A stretch of DNA of 11,508 nucleotides. It comes from Akkermansiaceae bacterium (GTDB lineage Bacteria; Verrucomicrobiota; Verrucomicrobiia; Verrucomicrobiales; Akkermansiaceae). The DNA lies in contig JALOTR010000024.1 in assembly GCA_025457805.1 (NCBI GenBank), positions 1 through 11,508 on the forward strand, in the 5' to 3' direction. The notes beneath the pieces were generated by a model. That model saw only the letters and a list, made by a program, of their open reading frames with translations. It did not search any database and had not been told where the DNA came from. The translations under genes and the position numbers were made by a program. Of the stretch, positions 1 through 6,200 are shown piece by piece. Position 1 is the first letter of the stretch; each line of letters begins with the position of its first letter.

Positions 1-185
1 GGGCTATAGGCTGGACCGCAATAATTGGCATAGTTGCTTTGGTTCCGATCAGCCCATTCAGACCACGAAGCAGATTTTCCCTCAGAGGAGACTGCAAGCA
101 GAGAGCGTTTGTTTTCGGGCTCTCCGTCCTCGCAGCAGTCGGAGTTTTTGTCCATATTGGATCGCTTTATGCAGCTGCCTTCTAA
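1..185 (+). CDS. C-terminal end of a membrane protein (partial, unknown function)
   Basis: An open frame enters from the left edge (first full codon at base 3) and ends at a double stop, TAA TAA, at 183-188. The 60 visible residues contain two hydrophobic segments, roughly residues 2-18 (AIIGIVALVPI) and 35-58 (VFGLSVLAAVGVFVHIGSL), separated by a basic loop rich in Arg and Lys. This is the pattern of two membrane helices at the end of an inner-membrane protein. The stop lies about 11-13 bases before the 5' box of an attC-like site, which is the usual spacing for the gene of an integron cassette. I do not recognise the family from this tail. A different reading frame over the same bases (34-300) is open but runs through the attC-like site and gives no protein-like sequence, so I prefer this frame. 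Confidence 0.6.
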   Translation, partial: AIGWTAIIGIVALVPISPFRPRSRFSLRGDCKQRAFVFGLSVLAAVGVFVHIGSLYAAAF

Positions 186-195
186 TAAAGCAGAT

Positions 196-324
196 GGAGA
201 CAACAATACACATCATCCAACTACTAGAAGCCGCCCTGTTTCCATGATTTTCCGTAACTACAACACTAACCCCGCGATCCACGCCCGCCCCCCCTTCTAG
301 TGGTGGATGTGCTCATCGTTCGCC
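196..324 (+). repeat. attC-like recombination site 1
   Basis: An imperfect inverted repeat of about 129 bases lies between the preceding stop codon and the next gene. The left arm runs from AAC at 202-204 to CTAGAAG at 224-230. The right arm runs from CTTCTAG at 294-300 to CGTT at 317-320, followed by CGCC. CTAGAAG and CTTCTAG are exactly complementary, and the rest of the arms pair with small bulges, ending in AAC against GTT. The 3' box GTTCGCC (318-324) is exactly complementary to the GGCGAAC box that opens sites 2 and 3. The central part shares the 12-mer CCTGTTTCCATG and the 9-mer AACCCCGCG with site 2. Length, AAC/GTT boxes, bulged stem and position fit an integron attC. Homology by descent is inferred. 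Confidence 0.6.
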
Positions 325-336
325 AGAATAATCACA

Positions 337-858
337 ATGAAACTTCTCATACTCTGTAGCCTCTCGATTCTTTTTTGCGCCTGCCAAAGCGAGCAACGGT
401 TTAGGATGCCGACCGGTGCCATGATTCCGACAGTCAAGGAGAACGGTTACGTTATTGCAGATACAAGTGCTGTGCGACCGAGCGATATTAATCGATGGGA
501 TATGATCGTGTTCCGTTCCCCTGATACCGTGCGCGTCTATGGGAAGAAGCCAGAGGATCTTCCTTTGTATGTCACGCGGATCATCGGCCTACCCGGAGAG
601 ACTATCGAATTTGCAGGACCTGAGATCCTAGTCAACGGCACGAGTCTTCAACGACTAGATGGACAAGTTGGTATTTCATATTCGGGACTTGCCGCATTTC
701 CTCCAGGCACGCGCAAACTTGAAGGGCCTGCAGAAGTCAAGCTTGGGAACTCAGAGTATTTCTATATGGGCGATCGAACGGCCTCCGCGATCGACAGTAG
801 GTTTCTCGGACCGCTCCCCATAGGGAATATCGTTGGCAAGGTTTTGAGGGTCGAATGA
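337..858 (+). CDS. Signal peptidase I-fold lipoprotein lacking the catalytic Ser and Lys (predicted pseudoenzyme)
   Basis: This 173-residue protein belongs by motif to the S26 (LepB/signal peptidase I) family. Box B reads PTGAMIPT (25-32), box C RWDMIVF (53-59), box D YVTRIIGLPGE (78-88) and box E MGDRTASAIDSR (144-155), all in the family order and spacing. The E. coli equivalents are PSGSMMPT, RGDIVVF, YIKRAVGLPGD and MGDNRDNSADSR. The nucleophilic Ser is Ala28 here and the general-base Lys is Thr80, so peptidase activity is not expected. The N-terminus is a lipoprotein-like signal peptide with hydrophobic residues 3-15 followed by FCAC and Cys16 as possible lipidation site. That differs from the membrane anchor of true LepB. 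I chose ATG 337 over an in-frame ATG at 307 because 307 lies inside the attC-like site and would bury the signal peptide. The gene stands alone between two attC-like sites. Its function is unknown; a binding or chaperone-like role is only a guess. Confidence 0.8.
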   Translation: MKLLILCSLSILFCACQSEQRFRMPTGAMIPTVKENGYVIADTSAVRPSDINRWDMIVFRSPDTVRVYGKKPEDLPLYVTRIIGLPGETIEFAGPEILVNGTSLQRLDGQVGISYSGLAAFPPGTRKLEGPAEVKLGNSEYFYMGDRTASAIDSRFLGPLPIGNIVGKVLRVE

Positions 859-878
859 TCTGACAACCCGAACCAGAA

Positions 879-1006
879 GGCGAACAAGCCACGTCTTGAC
901 AACCACTACCAGCCATCCTGTTTCCATGTTTTCACCTGATTTCAAACCCAACCCCGCGTCCATCGCCCTCCCCGCTGATCGGGGTGCATGCGCTTTGGCG
1001 TTCCCC
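879..1006 (+). repeat. attC-like recombination site 2
   Basis: The site opens with GGCGAAC at 879-885, 20 bases after the stop of the signal-peptidase-like gene. It closes with GTTCCCC at 1000-1006, followed by AAGAAAATTG, which resembles the context after sites 1 (AGAATAATC) and 3 (AGAAAAATC). The total of about 128 bases is nearly the same as site 1. The central part shares CCTGTTTCCATG (917-928) and AACCCCGCG (950-958) with site 1 (235-246 and 268-276). The stem is less well paired than in site 1; the outer boxes pair with one mismatch. The first bases AGGCGAACAAGCC are identical to those of site 3. Confidence 0.6.
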
Positions 1007-1035
1007 AAGAAAATTGACATTGTGCCGATTATCGC

Positions 1036-1039
1036 GGAG
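1036..1039 (+). promoter_or_regulatory. Ribosome binding site of the antitoxin gene
   Basis: GGAG lies 9 bases upstream of ATG 1049. It decides the start of the antitoxin gene against an in-frame ATG at 896, which has no such signal and lies inside the attC-like site. Confidence 0.6.
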
Positions 1040-1048
1040 AATCAACCC

Positions 1049-1255
1049 ATGAAGACGTTGACCGAAGTGCTGCCTGATGTGGACCAGCTTTCCGAAGAGG
1101 AGCAAGCCGGCTTGGCCGCGCACCTACTCGCTAACCTCCGAGGTGCTCCTTTGGGTCCCGACGACAAAGAACTCGCCCGGCGGGAAGCCGAGATTGATGC
1201 GGGCACTGCAGAACTCATAACCTTCGATGAACTACGCAAGGCAGTAGGACGATGA
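1049..1255 (+). CDS. Addiction-module antitoxin (TIGR02574 / Unstab_antitox-like)
   Basis: This 68-residue acidic protein has the layout of the short 'addiction module component' antitoxins. It has an N-terminal helix, LSEEEQAGLAAHLLANL (residues about 13-29), that matches the LSxxERxxLAxxLLxSL pattern of that family. It then has ELARREAEIDAGTAEL and a C-terminal ITFDELRKAVGR. Such antitoxins neutralise a RelE/ParE-type toxin encoded directly downstream and often repress their own promoter. Here the stop codon overlaps the start of the next gene as ATGA (1252-1255), the usual translational coupling of a toxin-antitoxin pair. The gene and its partner sit between attC-like sites 2 and 3, and toxin-antitoxin pairs are common integron cassettes, where they stabilise the array. 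Family assignment is by eye from the helix pattern. Confidence 0.8.
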   Translation: MKTLTEVLPDVDQLSEEEQAGLAAHLLANLRGAPLGPDDKELARREAEIDAGTAELITFDELRKAVGR

Positions 1256-1632
1256 GTAGGGATGTCCTTTACCATTCGGCAGTTCAAGCGGAGATTCGTG
1301 AGATTCTCGATTACTATGAAGGGATTTCTGCCGGATTGCTTGAAGCACTTCGGGGCGGCGGCGACAGTATCGAGATGATTTCGGAGTTTCCCCTCCTTAC
1401 TCCGCAAGACGCAGAAGCATGGACGATGGGCACCCCAGAGGATTTCGTAACCCGCCTCGCAGAATTGCCTGAATCCGCAGTTCCTGATATCGCTACGGGC
1501 TTCGCCGACATAACTGTTGAGGAGCTTGGCTGGTCTGCGGAGGACGCAAGTTCGATGGTGGCCGATCTCAGAATGCTCGCTCGTCGCGCGAAGGAAGTGA
1601 AGAAGCCGATCTTTCTCTGGAACAGTCTCTAG
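1252..1632 (+). CDS. Chimeric ParE-like toxin: ParE N-terminal third joined to an unrelated C-terminus
   Basis: The first roughly 47 residues are typical of a ParE/RelE-superfamily toxin: YHSAVQAEIREILDYYEGIS (7-26), then a helix ending in SIEMISEFP (39-47). In intact relatives this is followed by the catalytic/ribosome- or gyrase-facing strands with an RR..L..FPY..Y core and a final VVRHxxRxP strand. Here none of that is present. Instead residues 48-126 read as an unrelated acidic helical segment (EDFVTRLAELPESAVPDIA, then MVADLRMLARRAKEV) ending in FLWNSL. The other two forward frames do not restore a ParE C-terminus, so a simple frameshift does not explain it. Length (126) exceeds the usual 90-100. 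The ORF is coupled to the antitoxin by the ATGA overlap and ends 11 bases before attC-like site 3. I infer a recombination-born chimera, probably without toxin activity. Confidence 0.7.
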   Translation: MSRDVLYHSAVQAEIREILDYYEGISAGLLEALRGGGDSIEMISEFPLLTPQDAEAWTMGTPEDFVTRLAELPESAVPDIATGFADITVEELGWSAEDASSMVADLRMLARRAKEVKKPIFLWNSL

Positions 1633-1643
1633 CAAAAAGCAAA

Positions 1644-1732
1644 GGCGAACAAGCCAGTTCATTCAACCGCGGGTAACGTCCCAATCTGAATTCGGGCTTC
1701 CTTCTCCGCCGTGGATGGCCTATACGTTCGGC
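1644..1732 (+). repeat. attC-like recombination site 3
   Basis: The site opens with GGCGAAC (1644-1650), 11 bases after the stop of the chimeric gene, and closes with GTTCGGC (1726-1732) followed by AGAAAAATC. The outer boxes pair with one mismatch. Further in, GCC (1653-1655) faces GGC (1718-1720) and CCGCGG (1667-1672) faces CCGCCG (1706-1711) in a bulged stem. At 89 bases it is shorter than sites 1 and 2, and it lacks their shared central sequence, but it keeps the same AGGCGAACAAGCC entry as site 2. Length within the known attC range (about 57-141 bases) and placement between genes support the assignment. Confidence 0.55.
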
Positions 1733-1855
1733 AGAAAAATCTATTACGTGAACAACAACACAACCCTAAACGATACGACCTCGGAGATCGCAAAGTCGTT
1801 TGACTTGAGCTGGCCGTTACTTGTGGCTCAAGTGATTCCTGTTAACAGATCATGA
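1715..1855 (+). CDS. Possible small protein of 46 residues, unknown function
   Basis: An ATG at 1715 (or a GTG at 1748 giving 35 residues) opens a frame ending in TGA at 1853-1855, which overlaps the ATG of the next gene as ATGA. The product begins MAYTFGRKIYYV and continues with SEIAKSFDLSWPLLVAQ. The ATG lies within the last bases of attC-like site 3, so the GTG start is also plausible. There is no Shine-Dalgarno sequence before the downstream gene at 1852, so coupled translation from this ORF would explain how that gene is read. The IAKSFDLSW segment faintly recalls a LysM motif, but it is too short to claim. The ORF may also be chance. Confidence 0.3.
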   Translation: MAYTFGRKIYYVNNNTTLNDTTSEIAKSFDLSWPLLVAQVIPVNRS

Positions 1856-2661
1856 ATAAAGCGGCCTCGGTCATTGCAGTCATTGCAGGCGTTATCCTTT
1901 CCGGGCAATGCGCGATATGGGGTGCTTGTTTGGGAGGACACGACCCGAAGGCGGGATATCCTTTCCCCGATGCGAAAGGTGCTGTTCTCTTCCTCATGGG
2001 TGTTTCGGTGATTCCGCTCGTGGCAGTCGTTTTCATCACGATCGTTCGGCGCTTCCTTTCATCGCGCCACACATCGATCCGCCTTCCCATTCCGTTCGCT
2101 CTGTTTTTTCTCGCGCCGCTCTTCAGTTTGGGGCTGGGTTATACGGTGCAAGCCCGGGATAATAGGACGAGGGAGCAAGAAGAGAGATTTTATGTAAGCC
2201 AGAAGGAGGCATATTCCCACTATGCCGCGCAGGCGACCGCGGATCCTGGTATCGTGCTACGCGAACGGTGGTATGAAGAACCCTCTCAGGTTCCTTGGAG
2301 CGCGGATGTGTCAGCACGTCGGATGGTCTTCGAGCATTCCTTTCGCCCAGACCATCTTTCAGTCCCTTACTCCGGGGAGCAGCTAAGAGAGATTTTTGAA
2401 CGCACCGGGAGCAAACGGCTGTTTGTTGTCTGTCATCCCAACTGTCCTCCCGACTTGATTGAATCAATGTGGACGGCGGTGTTTGACACCCGCGAAGCTT
2501 GGATCATCGGACAGATAATCCACAATCCTGCCACGCCGAGGCATCTGCTTGAAGCCTATCGAGCGGAGCGCATCAAAGCAGAGCGGCCGGTTACTGGATG
2601 GATAGATCGTGAGATCGAAGAGCGACTGCAAGCAACCGAGGCTGCGCCGAAGAGTCGGTAG
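1852..2661 (+). CDS. Three-helix membrane protein with leucine-rich-variant-like C-terminal motifs
   Basis: This 269-residue protein has three hydrophobic segments at about residues 5-25, 43-66 and 79-97, then a hydrophilic domain of about 170 residues that begins with a charged stretch (ARDNRTREQEERF). In this domain two related motifs stand out: VVCHPNCPPDLIESMW (192-207) and IIHNPATPRHLLEAYR (222-237), with a weaker third, ATADPGIVLRERW (128-140). The pattern 'hydrophobic-hydrophobic-x-(H/N)P-x-x-P-x-x-L(L/I)E' is that of leucine-rich-variant (LRV) repeats, which form right-handed helical solenoids used for binding. I do not know the function. The gene follows attC-like site 3, so it may be the fourth cassette, but I find no attC-like site after it. 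It starts by ATGA overlap with a small ORF. The alternate frames here are shadows. Confidence 0.75.
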   Translation: MNKAASVIAVIAGVILSGQCAIWGACLGGHDPKAGYPFPDAKGAVLFLMGVSVIPLVAVVFITIVRRFLSSRHTSIRLPIPFALFFLAPLFSLGLGYTVQARDNRTREQEERFYVSQKEAYSHYAAQATADPGIVLRERWYEEPSQVPWSADVSARRMVFEHSFRPDHLSVPYSGEQLREIFERTGSKRLFVVCHPNCPPDLIESMWTAVFDTREAWIIGQIIHNPATPRHLLEAYRAERIKAERPVTGWIDREIEERLQATEAAPKSR

Positions 2662-2685
2662 TCGTTCTGGTACGATGATTTCCCT

Positions 2686-2710
2686 GACTGGGGGCCTGGT
2701 CCTGTTTTTT
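2686..2710 (+). terminator. Possible weak rho-independent terminator
   Basis: About 25 bases after the stop of the membrane protein gene, GACTGG (2686-2691) can pair with CTGGTC (2696-2701), including two G-T wobbles, around a 4-base loop. Six T residues follow at 2705-2710. The stem is short, so the call is weak, but the position between a + gene and the repeat cluster is right. Confidence 0.3.
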
Positions 2711-2745
2711 GAGTTTGGAGAAAGGGATGAGAGTGGGGGGACGGG

Positions 2746-2811
2746 ACGGCATGCATCGGCTTTTTCATTCGCTACGCTTTCGCAGGACCGCCCGGAGGAT
2801 CGGTCCCTACC
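2746..2811. repeat. 66 bp direct repeat, copy 1
   Basis: This stretch begins ACGGCATGCATCGGC and ends CGGTCCCTACC. It matches 2939-3004 at 63 of 66 positions by direct comparison. Its right part contains the inverted repeat GGACCG / CGGTCC around CCCGGAGGAT. The GGAGGATCGGTCCCT end is also the end module of the 58 bp units nearby. Confidence 0.9.
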
Positions 2812-2814
2812 CTG

Positions 2815-2872
2815 CCGCCCGGCCGTCTTCGCTAAGGCTATGCCGGGCCATGGAGGATCGGTCCCTGCCTTT
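2815..2872. repeat. 58 bp repeat unit, isolated copy
   Basis: The unit starts CCGCCCGGCCGTCTTCGC and contains the inverted repeat GCCCGGC / GCCGGGC followed by GGAGGATCGGTCCCT. It directly follows the first 66 bp repeat and matches the three tandem units at 3028-3201. Confidence 0.9.
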
Positions 2873-2938
2873 TTTGCGATGCTTTCGGGAGGCCGCTCGG
2901 CGAAAGGGGGGGAGAATGTGGGGACGATGGGGGGCGGA

Positions 2939-3004
2939 ACGGCATGCATCGGCTTTTTCATTTGCTGCGCTTTCGCGGGACCGCCCGGAGGATCGGTCCC
3001 TACC
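2939..3004. repeat. 66 bp direct repeat, copy 2
   Basis: Second copy of the sequence at 2746-2811, with three substitutions. The hairpin here is extended by one pair: GGGACCG at 2978-2984 against CGGTCCC at 2994-3000. Both copies are preceded by a similar G-rich stretch with GAGAGTGGGG or GAGAATGTGGGG, so the duplicated block may be longer than 66 bp. Confidence 0.9.
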
Positions 3005-3027
3005 TTTTTCGCTACGCTTTCGCGGGA

Positions 3028-3201
3028 CCGCCCGGCCGTCTTCGCTAAGGCTACGCCGGGCCATGGAGGATCGGTCCCTACCCTGCCGCCCGGCTGTCTT
3101 CGCTTGGGCTGCGCCGGGCCTGGGAGGATCGGTCCCTGCCTTGCCGCCCGGCCGTCTTCGCTAAGGCTACGCCGGGCCGTGGAGGATCGGTCCCTGCCTG
3201 C
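3028..3201. repeat. Tandem array of three 58 bp units
   Basis: Units run 3028-3085, 3086-3143 and 3144-3201. Each opens with CCGCCCGGC, has TCTTCGCT and GCCGGGCC, and ends with GGAGGATCGGTCCCT plus six or seven bases. The inverted repeat GCCCGGC / GCCGGGC lets each unit fold into a hairpin with a loop of about 18 bases. The middle unit is the most diverged. Across the whole cluster the 15-mer GGAGGATCGGTCCCT occurs six times (2794, 2852, 2987, 3065, 3123 and 3181). The gene-free stretch 2662-3236 is almost entirely filled by these repeats. Forward reading frames across it are products of the repeat composition. Confidence 0.92.
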
Positions 3202-3206
3202 GGATG

Positions 3207-3227
3207 GTGGGGACGAGACGTTCCCAC
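3207..3227 (-). terminator. Hairpin just downstream of the minus-strand operon
   Basis: GTGGGGACG (3207-3215) and CGTTCCCAC (3219-3227) pair over nine positions with one G-T wobble around a three-base loop. The hairpin begins ten bases past the stop of the giant gene at 3237. There is no T-tract after it on the minus strand, so it may be a factor-dependent terminator or an mRNA-stabilising 3' hairpin. Confidence 0.35.
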
Positions 3228-3236
3228 TCCTTAGGT

Positions 3237-6200
3237 TTACCTTGTGTAGTTGAAGGCGGGTTCGCGGATCCAGAGTTGTTCGGGGCCGTTGCGGATGAAG
3301 ATCCAGGATTGGGTGGCGGGGAAGGCGGTGCTGCCGGCGGGGGTGGAATCGTCTTCGTAGTAACGCCAGCCGGCTCCGGTTTTGAGGTAGTGCGGATACA
3401 AGCCGCCGCCGGTGCCGATTTCCAGATAGATGTTGCTGCTCCAGGTGTTGGCGGTGCTCGGGGTGAAGAAGGAATTCACGCCGAGGGTTTCCAGGTTGGC
3501 GGTTTCGATGGGGTTCCAGGTGCCGGGCATGCTGATGCCGGAACGGATGGGAGCCACGCGTTTGCCGAGGATGACTTCACCGAAGAAATGCATATCGCTT
3601 TGTTGGAACGAACGACGGCGCAGATAGAAGGCATCGGTGGGCGGAACGATGACGGACGCGGCGTTGTTGGCGGGCGTGGCGACGGGTTTCCAATTGCCAT
3701 CGAAGTAATACTCGGTGAAGGAGCTGTTCGGGTTGACGAGTTCGATGAGATCCGCCGATGCCGCAGGACCGGCGATGAGGTTGTCCTGATTGTTCGCACC
3801 GAAGAGGCTGGCGAGTGTGTGGCTGCGGCGGATGACATAAGTGCTGCCGGAGCCGGAGGCGAGGCGGGTGAGCAGTGCGGGGGATTCGCCATCGAAGGAC
3901 AGCACGTTGGAGCTGTTCGAGGAAATCCGCAGCATCGTGCCCTCGGCCGGGCCGGAGGTGATGTGGGCGAAGTGGCCTTGCCATTGGTTCACGCTCCATG
4001 ACGCAGCGGCATCGCTGAGGCTGCTTGTAGTGGAGGTGAAATTGCCGCCAAAGACCGATTCCCTCGCAAAGGGCGGAGCGATGAGGTTTTCACCAAAATG
4101 CAGGCCGCGGTTCATCCAGCCGAAGGGCGCGGAGCGCACGGCACCGCCGGGCAGATAGACGGCAAGGCGGACGAAATACTTGGGCAGGTATCGGTAACCT
4201 GCGCGCACTTCCTCAGTGCCATCGCCGAGCGGGGTGACTCTGATTTCCAGAAGGTCCGGAATATCGCTGGCTCCCGCGCCGTTGAGGTTGGCGGAAATGG
4301 CCCAGTTTTCCATGTTCTCCGAGCGCTCCAGCCAATAGCCGAAGCCGATGTCCGGCAGCGGCGTGACCGGGCGGGTGAAGACGAGGTCGAAGCGGCGCGC
4401 GCCATTCGAGGAAACCGAACGCTCAAGCCGCACACCACGGGCGATGGCCGGATTGGCTCCGGGCAATGTGCTGCGGTTGCTGGAACCGCTGCCGGGATCG
4501 AGGCCGAGTGCGTATTCGAGGCCTTCCGGGTAGGAATCGCCATCGGCATCGGCATTGATCGATCCAGTGCCGCCGAAGGCCGCGACCCAATCGGCATACG
4601 ACAATCCGCCAGCCGTCGGGCGGATGACGATGGTGGTGGTGGCGTTCACGGTTCCGGCAAGCGAAGTGGCGCTGAGCGTGTAGGTGGTGGTTTGCGAGGG
4701 TGTGACCACGAGTTCCTGCGAGCCGAGCAGGTTCTGGCCATTCACGGTGAGGCTGGTGAGTGCGGAGGAACCGGGATTGACGGTCCAACGCAGCGTGGCC
4801 GAGCCGCCTGCGGAAATTTCCTGTGGCGAGGCTGTGAACGAGGCGATGGAAGGCGCGACCGGCGGGCGGCTGAGCAGCACGTAATCGAACCACGCGGTGC
4901 CGGGTGCGGATTCCGGAACATAGGAACCACCGCCGAGTTCGATGCGCATCGAGCGGATGTTGATGGTGCGGGCCACCGAGCGGGCGGTGGTCCAAGTTGT
5001 GCCATTGGCGCTGAGTTGGAACAGAATGCGGTCTGTGGCGGAATCATGTTTGATGCGCCACAGGCGGTGGGCGGAGGGCACATAGTCCACGATCGAAACA
5101 TCACGGACGCCATCGATGGTTTGCTCGATCCACAAGACGCCGCCCTCGCGGCCGATGACGAGGAAATCGCGGTTGCCGGAAGCAAGGGCGAGCCACGAAT
5201 CCGAGGTGCCGCCAGAGGGATCCACACTCACTTCGACAGCCGCGCCGCGGAGGTCGATGAGATCGCGTGAAATCACGCCGTTGTATCCTTCGATCGGATT
5301 GTTGGTGCGCGGGGTGATGCCGAGTCGGCCAGATTGCACGGCCACCGTGACGAGCGGATCGACCGGAGCGAAAAGCTGGCCGAAGGGCGTGCCGAGCTGC
5401 CAACGTGAGGCATTGAGTGTGGAGCCATCGAAGGTTTCCACAAACTCGGTGAGGATGGCAGGAGCGACCTGGATTTCCTCATCGATGTTGAGCAGGTAGT
5501 TTTGCAAATCCGTGAGCTGCGTGCTGGTGAGATTGACGCCCGAGTGGGCGGAAATGGCGGCTGAGATGGTGGGGGCCGATCCATCGTGGAGGTAAGGTGC
5601 GGTGGCCCAGAGTCCGCGCAGGGTGGGAATGTCAAACCCGGGAAGCGGGCCTCCGAGGCGCTTGCCAGAAGCGGGTTTTGCGGTGCCCACATCGCGGAGC
5701 ACACCGGTGTCGCTGAGCGTGAATTCCGGTCCGCCGTGGCAGGAGGCGCAATCGGCAGTCATGAACACCTCACGGCCGCGGGCGGCGGATTCGGGAAGCG
5801 TTTGCGGGTCCTGACGAGCCGGGCTGACATCGGTTTCCGTGAGCGAATCAAGGTAAGCGGCGAGCGCATCCAAGTCCCCGCTGCGGCCGGCGTTGGGCGT
5901 GCCGAGCGTCGGGTGCGGGTTGCCATTGGAGATGAGACCGGTGCCTCCGGCGAAATTGCGGATCTGGCCTTCGAAGTCCTGGATTTCATCGAAATTCCCC
6001 GTCCAGTGGTAGTTCCCTTGTTCGGCCTGGCCGTGCAGGGTGATGGTATTGCGGAGACCTTCGCCGAATCCGGTGAAGTCCCACACGCGACCGTCCTGGC
6101 CGGCATCGGCATGGCAGGAGGCACAGGAAATGTATTCCTGAAGGGCGACGCGGTTGTCCTTGGTATCGTAGAAAAGCTGCTTGCCGAGCAGGATTTCCGC

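Noticed and set aside
34-300. An 88-residue forward reading frame at the left end
   Set aside because: It overlaps a frame with two membrane-helix-like segments ending at 185, and its second half is the attC-like site. The translation is low-complexity and not protein-like.
307-336. Earlier ATG for the signal-peptidase-like gene
   Set aside because: It begins inside the attC-like site and would put ten polar residues before an otherwise normal lipoprotein signal peptide.
896-1048. N-terminal extension of the antitoxin from an ATG at 896
   Set aside because: These 51 codons lie in the attC-like site, and the GGAG before ATG 1049 together with the family length support the shorter protein.
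1390-1632. A frameshift as the reason for the lost ParE C-terminus
   Set aside because: Reading the other two forward frames past residue 47 gives early stops or no ParE-like residues.
1748-1855. A LysM domain in the small ORF
   Set aside because: Only about ten residues (EIAKSFDLSW) resemble it; the rest of the motif is missing.
2655-2700. A fourth attC-like site after the membrane protein gene
   Set aside because: A CGTTC occurs at 2664-2668, but there is no matching upstream AAC box in non-coding sequence and no stem.
3028-3201. CRISPR-like array
   Set aside because: The 58 bp units are contiguous with no variable spacers, are hairpin-forming and have no cas genes nearby.
2609-3253. Forward frames of 151 and 214 residues across 2609-3253
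   Set aside because: They arise from GC-rich repeats; the translations only echo the repeat units (GGSVP, RPAVFA) and one starts inside the preceding gene.
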